Assembly (NCBI GenBank): GCA_051453625.1
Contig: JBOZIK010000001.1
Span: 84,124,405-84,179,248 of the forward strand
Length of the DNA stretch: 54,844 nucleotides
Source of the DNA: Welwitschia mirabilis
Lineage: Eukaryota > Gnetophyta > Gnetopsida > Welwitschiales
Reading direction: 5' to 3'
Part shown: one piece after another, positions 45,601 through 54,844 of the stretch
How positions within the stretch are numbered: position 1 is the first letter of the stretch
How the letters are laid out: each line of letters begins with the position of its first letter
Translations under genes and position numbers: made by a program
The notes under the pieces: model-generated
Seen by the model: only the letters and a program-made list of their open reading frames with translations
What the model was told of the DNA's origin: nothing
Database searches by the model: none

Positions 45601-46593
45601 ATGTGCATGATTTAAAACAAATTACTGTAATGTAGTAGAATAAAGGAATATTTTATTTCATTTATTTTCATAATTATACTTTAAAAATGTATGATTTTTC
45701 ATTTATATAAAATCAAACGTTGCTTACATATTTAAGTTTCTTTTGTATGATTGATTTCATAAAATAAACCTAATGATGATGATTAGAATTATTTTTACTA
45801 GGCAAACAATCTATTAAATATCTACATAATTTTATGTTTACATTTGTATGATGTATTCATTTTACTAAACTAAGATAATCTCAATAATTATTCATTTTTA
45901 TAGTTGGATTTCATCATCAACATGGGTTATATTATACTTTTATTTATAAATCCTCCTGAAAGTGAGCTTAATCATTACTTTCCTATCCTACCCATGCATG
46001 GACTTTTTCTAATTTAATATCTTGAGCTTTTCATCTTAAAGGATTATTTTGCACCATCCTAAGATTCCTAAAGAAAGCAATGATTATTTGTAAGAATGCA
46101 TCCACCTCATGTATTACTTGTCACTTGTATTAAGGCTAAGGTTCACTCTAAGCCTATGGAGTTGAACCCAGTAATTTTTTTCTAGTCTAGAATTTGAAGT
46201 AGAATCAACTCATGTCTGGGAAGTATTTAGATATTAAGTTGAAATGCCATTAACTAGATTTGACACCACCTATTTTATTGATTAGGTATTATCCTTAAAC
46301 TTCTTTATTATATATAATAAAATAAGTTAACATCCCATCAACATTATAGAAGATATCTTTGTGTAGCAAAATAAAAGTTATAAATAAATATAAGACACAA
46401 TTTTTACATCATCATTGTATGCAAACTGAAAGAGTCTATAATTAATTAGTAATTATGTTATTTAATTATTTTAAATCTTATAATGTTTTAATAGGGTCTA
46501 ACTAGGAATTAATCCTATGTTCCATTGTACATGTTAATTAATAATGTTTAAAAAAGGGTACTTATTTAGGATAATTAAAGTTAGGTTGTTACA
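42677..46593 (+). repeat. Tekay/Del-like gypsy 5' LTR (about 3.9 kb)
   Basis: Starts TGTTATATCCCATATTTT and ends AGGTTGTTACA, followed by 'taa' and the primer site. The first 1.7 kb aligns with 31636 onward and 52090 onward, with weaker homology to the latter continuing past 44373 ('atgtatytaatrg...tatttt'). It contains the 22-bp units (about 43197-43285), a TATA box (43927-43934) and (TA)n at about 45454-45483. The LTR length is long but within what chromoviruses show. The right two thirds cannot be tested against a second LTR because the 3' LTR is cut. Confidence 0.68.
43927..43934 (+). promoter_or_regulatory. TATA box, Tekay-type 5' LTR
   Basis: TATAAATA, conserved at 32882-32889 and 53184-53191. 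Confidence 0.55.
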
Positions 46594-46596
46594 TAA

Positions 46597-46614
46597 TGGT
46601 ATCAGAGATTAGAT
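46597..46614 (+). other. Primer binding site, tRNA-iMet type
   Basis: TGGTATCAGAGATTAGAT: the first 11 bases are the canonical plant gypsy/copia primer site complementary to initiator tRNA-Met. Three bases separate it from the LTR end. Confidence 0.85.
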
Positions 46615-47780
46615 TAACTTAAATCATATCTATGTTAATTACATAAAAATAAATTTAATTGTACCTATTATAAATTTAATTACTAGTAAGCTAGAAAATT
46701 AATTATTTTCATGATAATCCTATTTTCTAAACTAATCATAAAATTAATTATACTCATAAGCATCCCAACTCATAACTAATTATAAAATTAATTATATTTA
46801 TAGTTATCTTAATTATCAAATAATCATGAAATTAATCATACCTATTACACTCCTCTTTTATGAATCATCTTAAAGTTAATCATGTCTAAGATAATCCCCA
46901 TTTTCTAAGCAAACATGAAATTAACAGTAATTCTAATAATCCTAATCATTAAATAGTTAGAATTTAGTTACATGCATGATGTTTATAATTCATAACTAAT
47001 TAATAAATTACATCTATGCTAATTATAATAATCATGTAGCTAATAATCCTAGTTACTAAATGATTATATCTATGAAAATCACAATGATAAATTAATCATA
47101 AAATTGATTATAGTTATTTATAATTTTAATTTTTAAATAATCATTAAGTTAATTATATACATGCTAACTCTAATTCCTAAACAACCTTAAGTAGACAAGT
47201 AGTACTTAATTATGTCTCCAAAAAAATGTTAATTACCTTATAGATAGGGATATTGTCTTTACTTATGAAATCCATAATCTCATATAACACTGTATAAAGT
47301 TGATCATTTTAAAAAACCCTTAAAAATAATCAAACCTTTAAATAATTTATATTAACTAAATGACTAATCATATAATTCCCCTCTATGGTTTTTAATATAA
47401 TCACTATTAATAACTTATGTATCTAATAGAATAAAATTAGTAAGGAAGAGGAATTACCTTAATTATTTAGTTTAAATTAATTACCTAAATGTTGTGACAT
47501 AATATTTATTAAGGTTATACAAATCTTAATATTTAATATAATACATACTCTATTACCAAACACATGTAATAATATTTTTCATTCTTCCAAATGACTTGCT
47601 ATTATCAATAAAGTCATGAGATTAATTTGATTGTACTAACCAATTGACATTAGGATAACTTAACAACTAATTAGTAGCATGATGATAGAAATTAACCTTC
47701 CATCACTCTTAATCTAAAAGCATTAATTAGAGAATTTATGCAATTTTTATCACAAATAATAAATAAAGGTTAAAACCCAT
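46615..47780 (+). other. Leader of the Tekay-like element
   Basis: AT-rich and non-coding, with many repeats of 'aattaatcat' type words (46620-47170), which give it a low-complexity look. No open frame of note. Confidence 0.55.
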
Positions 47781-48660
47781 AAATAAATAATGATACAAAT
47801 CAACATAATAAGGATGTGGGTATGAGGTAGTTAATTCAAACATTTATTAAGTTAAACACATCAAAGTTCATAGGATGTGATAAATGTAAAAAGGTTTCTT
47901 TAGCTATTTACATATTATAAGAAAAAGATAACATATAGTGGAAAATAGAGATGACAAAGTTAGATGAGGTGAAACTTTCATGAAAAGAGTTTGATCACAT
48001 ATTTAAGAAAGAGTATATCACTAAGTTTTACATTCACGAAAAGGTTACCAAATTATGCAATCTCAAGTAATCTCATAATATAACCATAGGTTCTCATGAA
48101 TGTAAATTTGTTGAATTATCAAGATATATATCGCATATGCATCTTGATAAAAAAGCCAAAAAAGTTCTTTCTATTGATAGTATTCTTCCTTCTGCTACTA
48201 CTAAAGTATCTATGTTTTAATCTAGAACTCTGGTTTAGGCTATAGAAAAAAGAAAAAAATAGTAAAATAAAATTGGTAAAGACTATAAGAAAACAAGAAA
48301 TGAATTCCTTTTAAGGATTTTAGCTTTAAGGGAAATTAATCACATGTGTCTCATTGCAATAAGAATTGAAATTTCAATAGGAATAATGCTAGTAGTAATG
48401 ACTACAAAAATAGGAATTTTAACTAAAATAAACATGCATCATTCAAGAGGAGTTGGAATTTCCTTAGTTAAACTCATATCAGCAATTAATCACAAAGATC
48501 AAATTTTAATAAAAACCTTAACCAAAATTATTATTAAGATTAATTTGATAATGGATTTCAGTTCTTCAATTATAAAAGAAACCATAAGATTAGAAAATTT
48601 TCATTACTTACTAAGAGCTGGCTTAGATAATAATTACAAAATACTCTAGGATCATAAACC
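47781..48660 (+). pseudogene. Tekay-like gypsy gag (decayed)
   Basis: The plus strand gives FIKLNTSKFIG, then CDKCKKVSLAIYIL, EFDHIFKKEYITKFYIHEK (about 47978-48035) and FVELSRYI (about 48109). These are the usual capsid landmarks of chromovirus Gag in the right order; the segment between KFIG and CDKC is shortened. A frame at 48344-48649 stays open for 101 codons but is Ile/Lys-rich and does not show the expected zinc knuckle, so it is probably a shadow of the decayed C-terminal part. Capsid protein when intact. Confidence 0.7.
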
Positions 48661-48739
48661 ATTTAATAACAAATTAAATAACTTCAAGTAGTGATAGATG
48701 ATAAAGAAGTATAATTTCAAATATTAGTTATAAAAGGTA

Positions 48740-51700
48740 AAGTTTTGTCTAATAATATTAAAATTATTATTTTATTTTATTATGGAGTAACTCATTGCTT
48801 TATAATCTCTAGAGTTATTCTAAGAAAAAATTATGTTGTACTCCAATCAAAGGATGCATAGACCTTACAAATGGGCCTATAACTAAGGTTAATTAATAAT
48901 TCCAAATTTATACTTTATCTATAAGTAGGGGAGATTTCTATTTTTAACATATTATTATTAATCTAAAAAAATATAATTCTATTTTTGGCATGATTTGGTT
49001 GATGCAAAGTAAGAAATTTATAAATTGTAAGAAGTATTAAGTAGAGATGATAAATCATGATCAAAGAATAACTTTTCAAGATTAATTTAAATCACCTATG
49101 AATAACTTGACTAAACTCAAGCATATAAAAAAAAAGTTAAAAAAAATTATTAGTTTATATTCTTTGTCTAAAATAAACAAACATGAAGTAAGGAGAAACT
49201 TTAGTAGGAAATATACTATGAATCTAAGATTATATTGATGCATTTATGAAAAAATTACCAAGAATGTCACTTATTTGAGAATTTGACTTTGCTATTGATT
49301 TAATTCTAAGAACACAATCTATTTTTAAGGAGCCATATAGAATGCCTCCTGTAGAAATAAAAGAAGGAAAAATTTAGCTTAAAGAACTTCTATAAAAGTA
49401 TTTCACTTATTATAGTATCATCATGAGGTTTACTAATATTATTTGCAAAGAAAAAGAATGGAATACTTACATATGAATTAATTATAGATAGTAAAATAAA
49501 CATATAATTAAGAACAAGTATCCATGGCTAAGAATGGATGACCTCTTTGACCAATTCAAGGAAGTAAAGGTATTTTTTAAATTTGATTTAAAATTTGAAT
49601 ATCATCAAGTTTGAATTAAATATATATATATATATATATATTCATAAAACATCTTTTAGAACTTACTATGGATATTATAAGTTCATTATCATGCCTTTTG
49701 GTTTAAGTAATGCACCTATAGTATTCATGAGCCTTATGAATCACATCTTCTATGAATATCTTCATTTCTTTATAATTGTATCTATTGATGATATTCTTCT
49801 TTGCTCTGAATCTTATGAGAAACATGTTAAAACTTGAGAATGTTCTTGCACACTTTAAGAAGTCATAGAGTATATGCTAATAAGGGAAAATGTCCTTTCT
49901 GAAAGGAATCCATTCCATTCTTGGATTGTTTAGTATCTAGGGAGGGTATGTAAGTTGACCTAGATAAATTTAAAATAATTATGAAATGACCAAGGCCTAC
50001 AACTATTATTGAAGTTAGAAACTTTCTTAGTCTTATTGAGAAGTATCATCAATTCATCTTTGACTTCTCTAAGATAGCCTCTTTCTTTATAAGTCTTTTA
50101 AAGAAAAAATAAAGACTTTTAGTATACATAAAAATGTTAATAGTTCTTTAATCATCTAAAAGAGTGTTTANNNNNNNNNNTAGTACTTTATCAATGCTAG
50201 ATGATTATAAGATATTTCTAGTTTACATTAATACATTAGAAGAACGTATTAGACCTATTCTTGAATAAGATAAAATAGTATAGCATATGGACCAAGGTAA
50301 CTTAAGATACATGAGATAAACTACCCTATTCATGACCTTGGATTAGCTATAATAATATTTAATTTAAAGTTAGAAAATAGTTCTCTTTATGGTGTTAAAT
50401 TTTAATTTTAAACTAATTATAAAAGTTTAAAATACATTTTCCCTTAATTAAACTTGAACTTTAGGAAAAGAAGATGGATGAAATTTCTATGTGCTTTTAA
50501 TCTTATAATTTTATATAATGAGGGAAAAGGAAATAAAGTTACATGTGCTCTTACTAGGTACAATTATCTTAAAGTAATTATTGAAATTTAAAGTCAAATA
50601 CCTACTATTATTATAGAGGATTAAAACAAAAATGAAAATTGTCAAAAATTAAAGGATTACTTAGAAAAATCAATAGATTTGAAAGACTTTAGTTTTAATT
50701 TAAAAGATATTATTAAATTCAAAAAAAGATTATTGGTTTGTAATGTAGATGAGACTAGATAAAAGCCATAGTTTAAATTTCATAATCCTTTAATATTACA
50801 TCATTATAAAAAAATAAAAAGGTATTAAAATATGATGGAAAAATTTTGATAAATAGGAATGAAAAAGGACATAGTAGAATTTGTATAAAAGTGTAAGTTA
50901 AGCTAAAACATAGGAATCTAATAGAACTACTCTATTCTCATAATGTTTCAAAATATAAATGGATTATGATTTACACAGATTTACATTGGGTCTTCTAAAA
51001 GCCCTAATAAATAACACATTGATCATAGTTATAATTTATAGAATACCAAGTCAACATAGTTCAGTCTAGTAAAGTCTACTTATAATGATAAGAATATAGC
51101 TAAAGTATAAATTCAAGATGTTATCACTTATATGGAGTATTTTTAGTAATTATTTCTAATAGATATTTAAAATTTACCTCTAAATATTAGCAAGAACTAT
51201 AATTTGGTTTAGAAACCAAGATAAATATAAGCACAACATTTTATTCTCAAATAGATGGTTAAGCACAAATAGTCAATCAAATCCTAAAGGATCTTTTTAG
51301 AGTATGTGTTCTTAATGAGATTAGGATTTTGAAAAGAATACCTATAATTAGTGTAATTTGCATAAACGAATAGTTATCAAAGTCCTATTCAAATGGCCTC
51401 CTTTAAATCTCTATATAGTACAAAATGTAGAGCACCCATGAAATAAACATAAACTACAAAAATGTTGATGATAGAACTAGAAATGTTATAAGAAATAGAA
51501 AATAAGATAAGAACCATTAATAATAAACTAAATAAAGAAGCAGATAAGAAAATGTTATATGAAGATCACTAAAGAATAGACCTTGAATTCTAAATAGGTG
51601 TTCATATCATCCTTAAGGTATCACCAATCAAATCAATTATGTAAGGAGTTAAGAGATCAAATTAATTTCTATATTTATGAGACCATTTTAGATATCCGAA

Positions 51701-52064
51701 TGTATTAGACATATTACATACAAACTTGTTCTATCTCCCTAATTATTATGCATTCATAATGTTTTTAATATGAATATGCTAAGAAGGTATATTATATATC
51801 CTTCTCATGTGTTAAATTAGTTTTATATTCAAGTGGATCTTGATTTTCCAACTACAGAGGATCTGGAAGTAGTATTAAACTATTAAACTATCACTTTAGG
51901 AAATAAGAAGGTCCATAAAGTAAAGATAAAATTAAGTAATCCTAGTCTTAACGAAGCTATTTGGGAGATATAAGAATCAATTAAGAATCAATACACAACC
52001 TTTTTGGATTTCATAACATGTAATATTAAACTCTCAAATAATTATGTACTTTGATTCCTATGGT
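48740..52064 (+). pseudogene. Tekay/Del-like gypsy pol (PR-RT-RNase H-INT, decayed)
   Basis: Protease: LFYYGVTHCFIIS (about 48774), where the DSG triad is lost. RT: SHIECLL and KKKNGILTYELIIDSK (about 49448), then FRTYYGYYKFIIMPFGLSNAP (49650-49712, within an open run from 49595) and VSIDDILL (about 49778), so the catalytic Asp pair is kept; SREGM follows at about 49937. RNase H: weak, 50180-50600, broken by a gap (50171-50180). Integrase: GMKKDIVEFV (about 50860), FYSQIDG.AQIVNQILKDLFRVCVL (about 51240-51312, one stop), SYQSPIQMAS (about 51375). C-terminal: MLRRYIIYPSHVLN (about 51775) and the segment ending EAIWEI (about 51970), typical of the chromodomain-bearing Tekay/Del group. Many stops and several frameshifts; non-functional. 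Confidence 0.85.
49616..49642. repeat. (TA)n expansion inside RT
   Basis: A run of TA dinucleotides sits where the RT should read a conserved loop between two core motifs; it encodes Tyr-Ile repeats. A microsatellite has expanded within dead pol. Confidence 0.7.
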
Positions 52065-52076
52065 TGAATTCTTTTT

Positions 52077-52089
52077 AAGTAGGGGAGTA
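52077..52089 (+). other. Polypurine tract of the Tekay-like element
   Basis: AAGTAGGGGAGTA immediately before the 3' LTR start TGTTATATCCC. Confidence 0.75.
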
Positions 52090-53711
52090 TGTTATATCCC
52101 ACATTTTGTAATCTTTAACTAGTAAATGTAATGAACAATTGTAAGAGTTTCTAAATTATGTAATACATTTTGATATTAAATTTTAATAAAAATCCTTTTC
52201 ACCCCATTTAATTTAAGGCTTATGAGAATTAATGTGTAGCTTTACATTTAATAACATAAAGGTTACTTAATTAATTAATCTTAGTTTTAGATAATTTTAT
52301 TAATTTAAATAATAATAATAATAATAATTTTAATACTAAATAAATCTATTTATGATTAGATATGTCATTTACATCATTAAATAGTTAAATCAAAAAATTC
52401 ATGTGAAGATGTAAAATAGTAATTAAATGTCTACAAAAATGGCACGTGACATCTTTATTTTAATCATTTATCTATGTTTCTCATTCAAAGCTAAAAATAA
52501 AGAAGTAAGAGTACAATATTCAACTATGACAACTTCTTACATTCAACTATGATATTTTCTTACATTCAATTATGACTTTTTTTTACACTTAATTATGACA
52601 TTTCTTTCTTGTGATTTGTGTTTTTGATGTAATATATTATAAAAAGTATAAACATGTAAACAAATACATGCACTCTTATCTATAAACTAAAAGGAATAAA
52701 TGAGTAGAATTTATTCTACCATGACTTTTATCCTTATTGATATTTCTAAAAGTACTTTATGCATAAAATATTATTTTTCTAATTGTGTCAATTAGTAATT
52801 TGAAATTGATTCATTTATTCTTTTAATGCATTTTAAATATATTTTTGGATTTATTATGATCCTATGAAGGATTAAAAAAGGACTAATATGAGGAAATGAT
52901 GTATGTAATTAATCTTGATAATTAAGAAAACAAAGTTACTCATTTCCATTAGGTGCATAAGTCATAAATAAAATTTTGTTTATCATTTATATATTACTTT
53001 TACTTCTTACACAAGCTCTTATAAGTCTTCATTAATCAATCGTATCAATTTTCATATAATCTTATTCAACTTGTTATTAATAATCTTATTTATCAAAATA
53101 TTTTTCTTTACCTTATGGATAAAATGATGTGGATGGTCTTTAATAAACCAATTATACTAAGAACATTTGGCACATCATTTATCTATAAATAAAGCCTTTT
53201 TTTTTATTCTCAAGATAATATTCTTTATGCAAGTTTATGCTACTAAAATTTCTTCTCAATATTTCATCCTCTTGAGAGTAGAGCTAGATATTAAAGCTTA
53301 AATCTTGGAGCTTGAATCTTTAAGATTAAAAGCTTAGAGCTAGGATTCTGAAGCTTAGTACTTTATTCATTTTCTTCAAGGATCATCAATCTTTTTTTCT
53401 CCAAGAATATTATTCTTTCATAATAATTTTATCTATATTTCTTGCATTAGGTCTATGAATATAATTGTAGTATTAATATTATATTTATATTTACCTTTTC
53501 ATTGGCTGATACTAAGATAAGATAGGGATTTGAGAGATCTTTTTATATGATTAGTTGATTAGGTTATCAATGGATAATTTCTCTCCCATTATCAAAGACT
53601 AAGATAAAGGAGAGATTTAAGGAACCTCTTAACATGCTTAGCTTTTTGTTGTGACACCAACTTAGATGTATTTAATAGGGTATTTTAAGTTGTTTTACAA
53701 ATAAACTAATA
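52090..53711 (+). repeat. Tekay/Del-like 3' LTR, truncated on the right
   Basis: Starts TGTTATATCCCACATTTT. Same order of landmarks as the other copies: (AAT)n at about 52311, 22-bp units (52535-52610), TATA box 53184-53191. Homology with the 5' LTR fades around 53711, where an Athila/Tat-like LTR takes over; more than half of the expected 3.9 kb is missing or lies beyond the window. Confidence 0.72.
53184..53191 (+). promoter_or_regulatory. TATA box, Tekay-type 3' LTR
   Basis: TATAAATA, conserved in all three LTR copies of this family. Confidence 0.55.
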
Positions 53712-54574
53712 GATAAATGCCTAGTTCCTATGACAATCGAGAATCTAGGAGCACGAGATGAAAACATGCAGGTTATCAGATAAATCACGAGCATTTCTAA
53801 TAGATATAGATAAATTGTATTTTCAGATGATTATCCCTGCAAACAAAAGATATCATAATGATAAAGGATGAAGAAAAGATTGTCGTCCCCTCTATTATCC
53901 CCATGACAGGCAGGATGAAAATCCTAAATAAGCATAAGATAGTTTCCTTTTCAGATAACTCATAGTTAAATTGAAGATCTTATTATCAGACTCCATCGTC
54001 CACCTCATCATCCAGACGACACTAGTGGATGACATATCTAGAATCAATTGATAGGAATTTGCATACAGATCACAGACAATTAAACTAGAAGCTAAGCAGA
54101 TAACTCATTATTAATTCTTATCATCTCCTACATCATCCAGACGACTAGAAGGATGACACTGTTCTTTCATTGTTTTACAGAATGTATTCCCGAGTTGTCA
54201 CTTATCCTTGTGACTTTTTCTTACATGTTAGCTAGAGTTTCTAGATTCGTGACAGGTTTCTTTAATTATATAGATTATGAGAACAGCCTTTGTTAAGGTT
54301 AAGCTTGATTAAATTAGGTGCATTGTTGTTTATTTTCATAGATTAGTTTTGCATTGTTATTTCAATTTCCATGCATTAGAATTTATTTTAGTAGACTAGA
54401 GTTACACATTTCTTTCTAGAAATTAACTCTTTATTGTCCATACCATTGGCCTTTGATAGAATTACGACATTCAGATCACTCCGTCTATACTAGCATGTTG
54501 TATTTTGCCTCTTATTTATAATTAATAGGATTGAAATTGAAGCATGAAACATTGCATAAATACACACCGCAACA
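53712..54574 (+). repeat. Athila/Tat-related LTR, partial, less decayed
   Basis: Its right end reads CACACCGCAACA, the same terminus as the central LTR (20134). 'agcctttgttaa', 'gaattacgacattcag' and 'tatactagcatgt' match 19650-20060 and 26560-26950. It is shorter than 1.34 kb, so the left part is missing or diverged; the left boundary is approximate. It retains CpG-containing motifs lost from the other copies, so it is probably a younger subfamily. Confidence 0.6.
53940..54209. repeat. Inverted repeat, left arm
   Basis: The reverse complement aligns base for base with 54576-54844 with scattered mismatches (for example 'ctgataataagatcttca', 'gaacagtgtcatccttct', 'gggaatacattctgtaaaac'). It lies within the LTR at 53712-54574. 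Confidence 0.88.
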
Positions 54575-54575
54575 A

Positions 54576-54844
54576 ATGACAAGTGATAGATTGGGAATAC
54601 ATTCTGTAAAACTATGGGAGAACAGTGTCATCCTTCTGGTCGTCCGGACGACGTAGGAGACGATAAGGATTGACAATGAGTTATTTGCTTAGCTTCCAAT
54701 TTAACTGTCTATGATCTATATGCGAAGTCCTGTCAACTAGTTCTAAATATGTCATCCACTAGTATCATTTGGAAGATGAGGTGGATGATGAAGTCTGATA
54801 ATAAGATCTTCAGTTTGACTATGAGTTATCTAGAAAGAACACTG
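54576..54844. repeat. Inverted repeat, right arm (continues past the window)
   Basis: Partner of 53940-54209, starting two bases after the LTR terminus. It is an inverted, truncated copy of the LTR interior. About 365 bases separate the arms. It contains the perfect palindrome GTCGTCCGGACGAC at 54639-54652. Confidence 0.88.

Noticed and set aside
48344-48649. 101-codon frame as a separate gene
   Set aside because: Sits where gag C-terminus is expected; Ile/Lys-rich composition follows from AT bias. Treated as part of the decayed gag.
1-54844. tRNA, rRNA, CRISPR or bacterial-type features
   Set aside because: No clover-leaf with A/B boxes, no rRNA core and no spaced identical repeats seen; the only tRNA-related sequences are retroelement primer sites.

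Overview
The window looks like intergenic heterochromatin of a flowering plant. It is very AT-rich, broken by scaffold gaps (runs of N at 2662-2671, 9500-9599, 15540-15617, 17232-17241, 17665-17764, 22951-23921, 35896-35995, 37781-37908, 40829-40843, 50171-50180), and almost every recognisable coding segment is a decayed LTR retrotransposon. I found no convincing host gene, no rRNA or tRNA, and no CRISPR. The species cannot be named; the retroelement lineages (SIRE/Maximus-like copia with an env-like ORF, Tekay/Del-like chromovirus, Athila/Tat-like gypsy with a tRNA-Asp-type primer site) are those of angiosperms.

Layout. 1-2604: minus-strand Athila/Tat-like 5' LTR and gag, leaving the window on the left. 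2605-3165: a flank that recurs at 34976-35535. 3166-15369: a SIRE-like copia element with 5' LTR, PBS, gag, pol, a gap, a second partial pol, an env-like ORF, PPT and a truncated 3' LTR. 15370-17231 and 27005-33323: copy 1 of an unclassified repeat module ending in a Tekay-type LTR, split by a chain of Athila/Tat-like elements (17242-27004, order LTR fragment - internal - LTR - gag - gap - internal - LTR). 33325-about 34510: a second, unrelated copia tail. 34976-42676: uninterrupted flank plus module copy 2. 42677-53711: Tekay/Del-like gypsy with a 3.9-kb 5' LTR, gag, pol and a truncated 3' LTR. 53712-54844: another Athila/Tat-like LTR followed by an inverted partial copy, forming a large inverted repeat that runs off the right end.

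How it fits together. The flank-plus-module unit exists twice. Copy 2 is uninterrupted, and copy 1 carries about 22 kb of later retroelement insertions, so copy 2 serves as the 'empty site' that defines the insertions in copy 1. All coding regions carry stops and frameshifts, many of them G-to-A or C-to-T type, including catalytic residues. Nothing here is likely to be an active element. The most interesting signals are non-coding: a tandem stem-loop array just downstream of the Athila/Tat-like primer site, a CpG-rich palindrome whose decayed forms recur across different repeats, a TATA-like box kept in both copia copies upstream of the env-like ORF, and LTRs that appear to be shared between adjacent elements.
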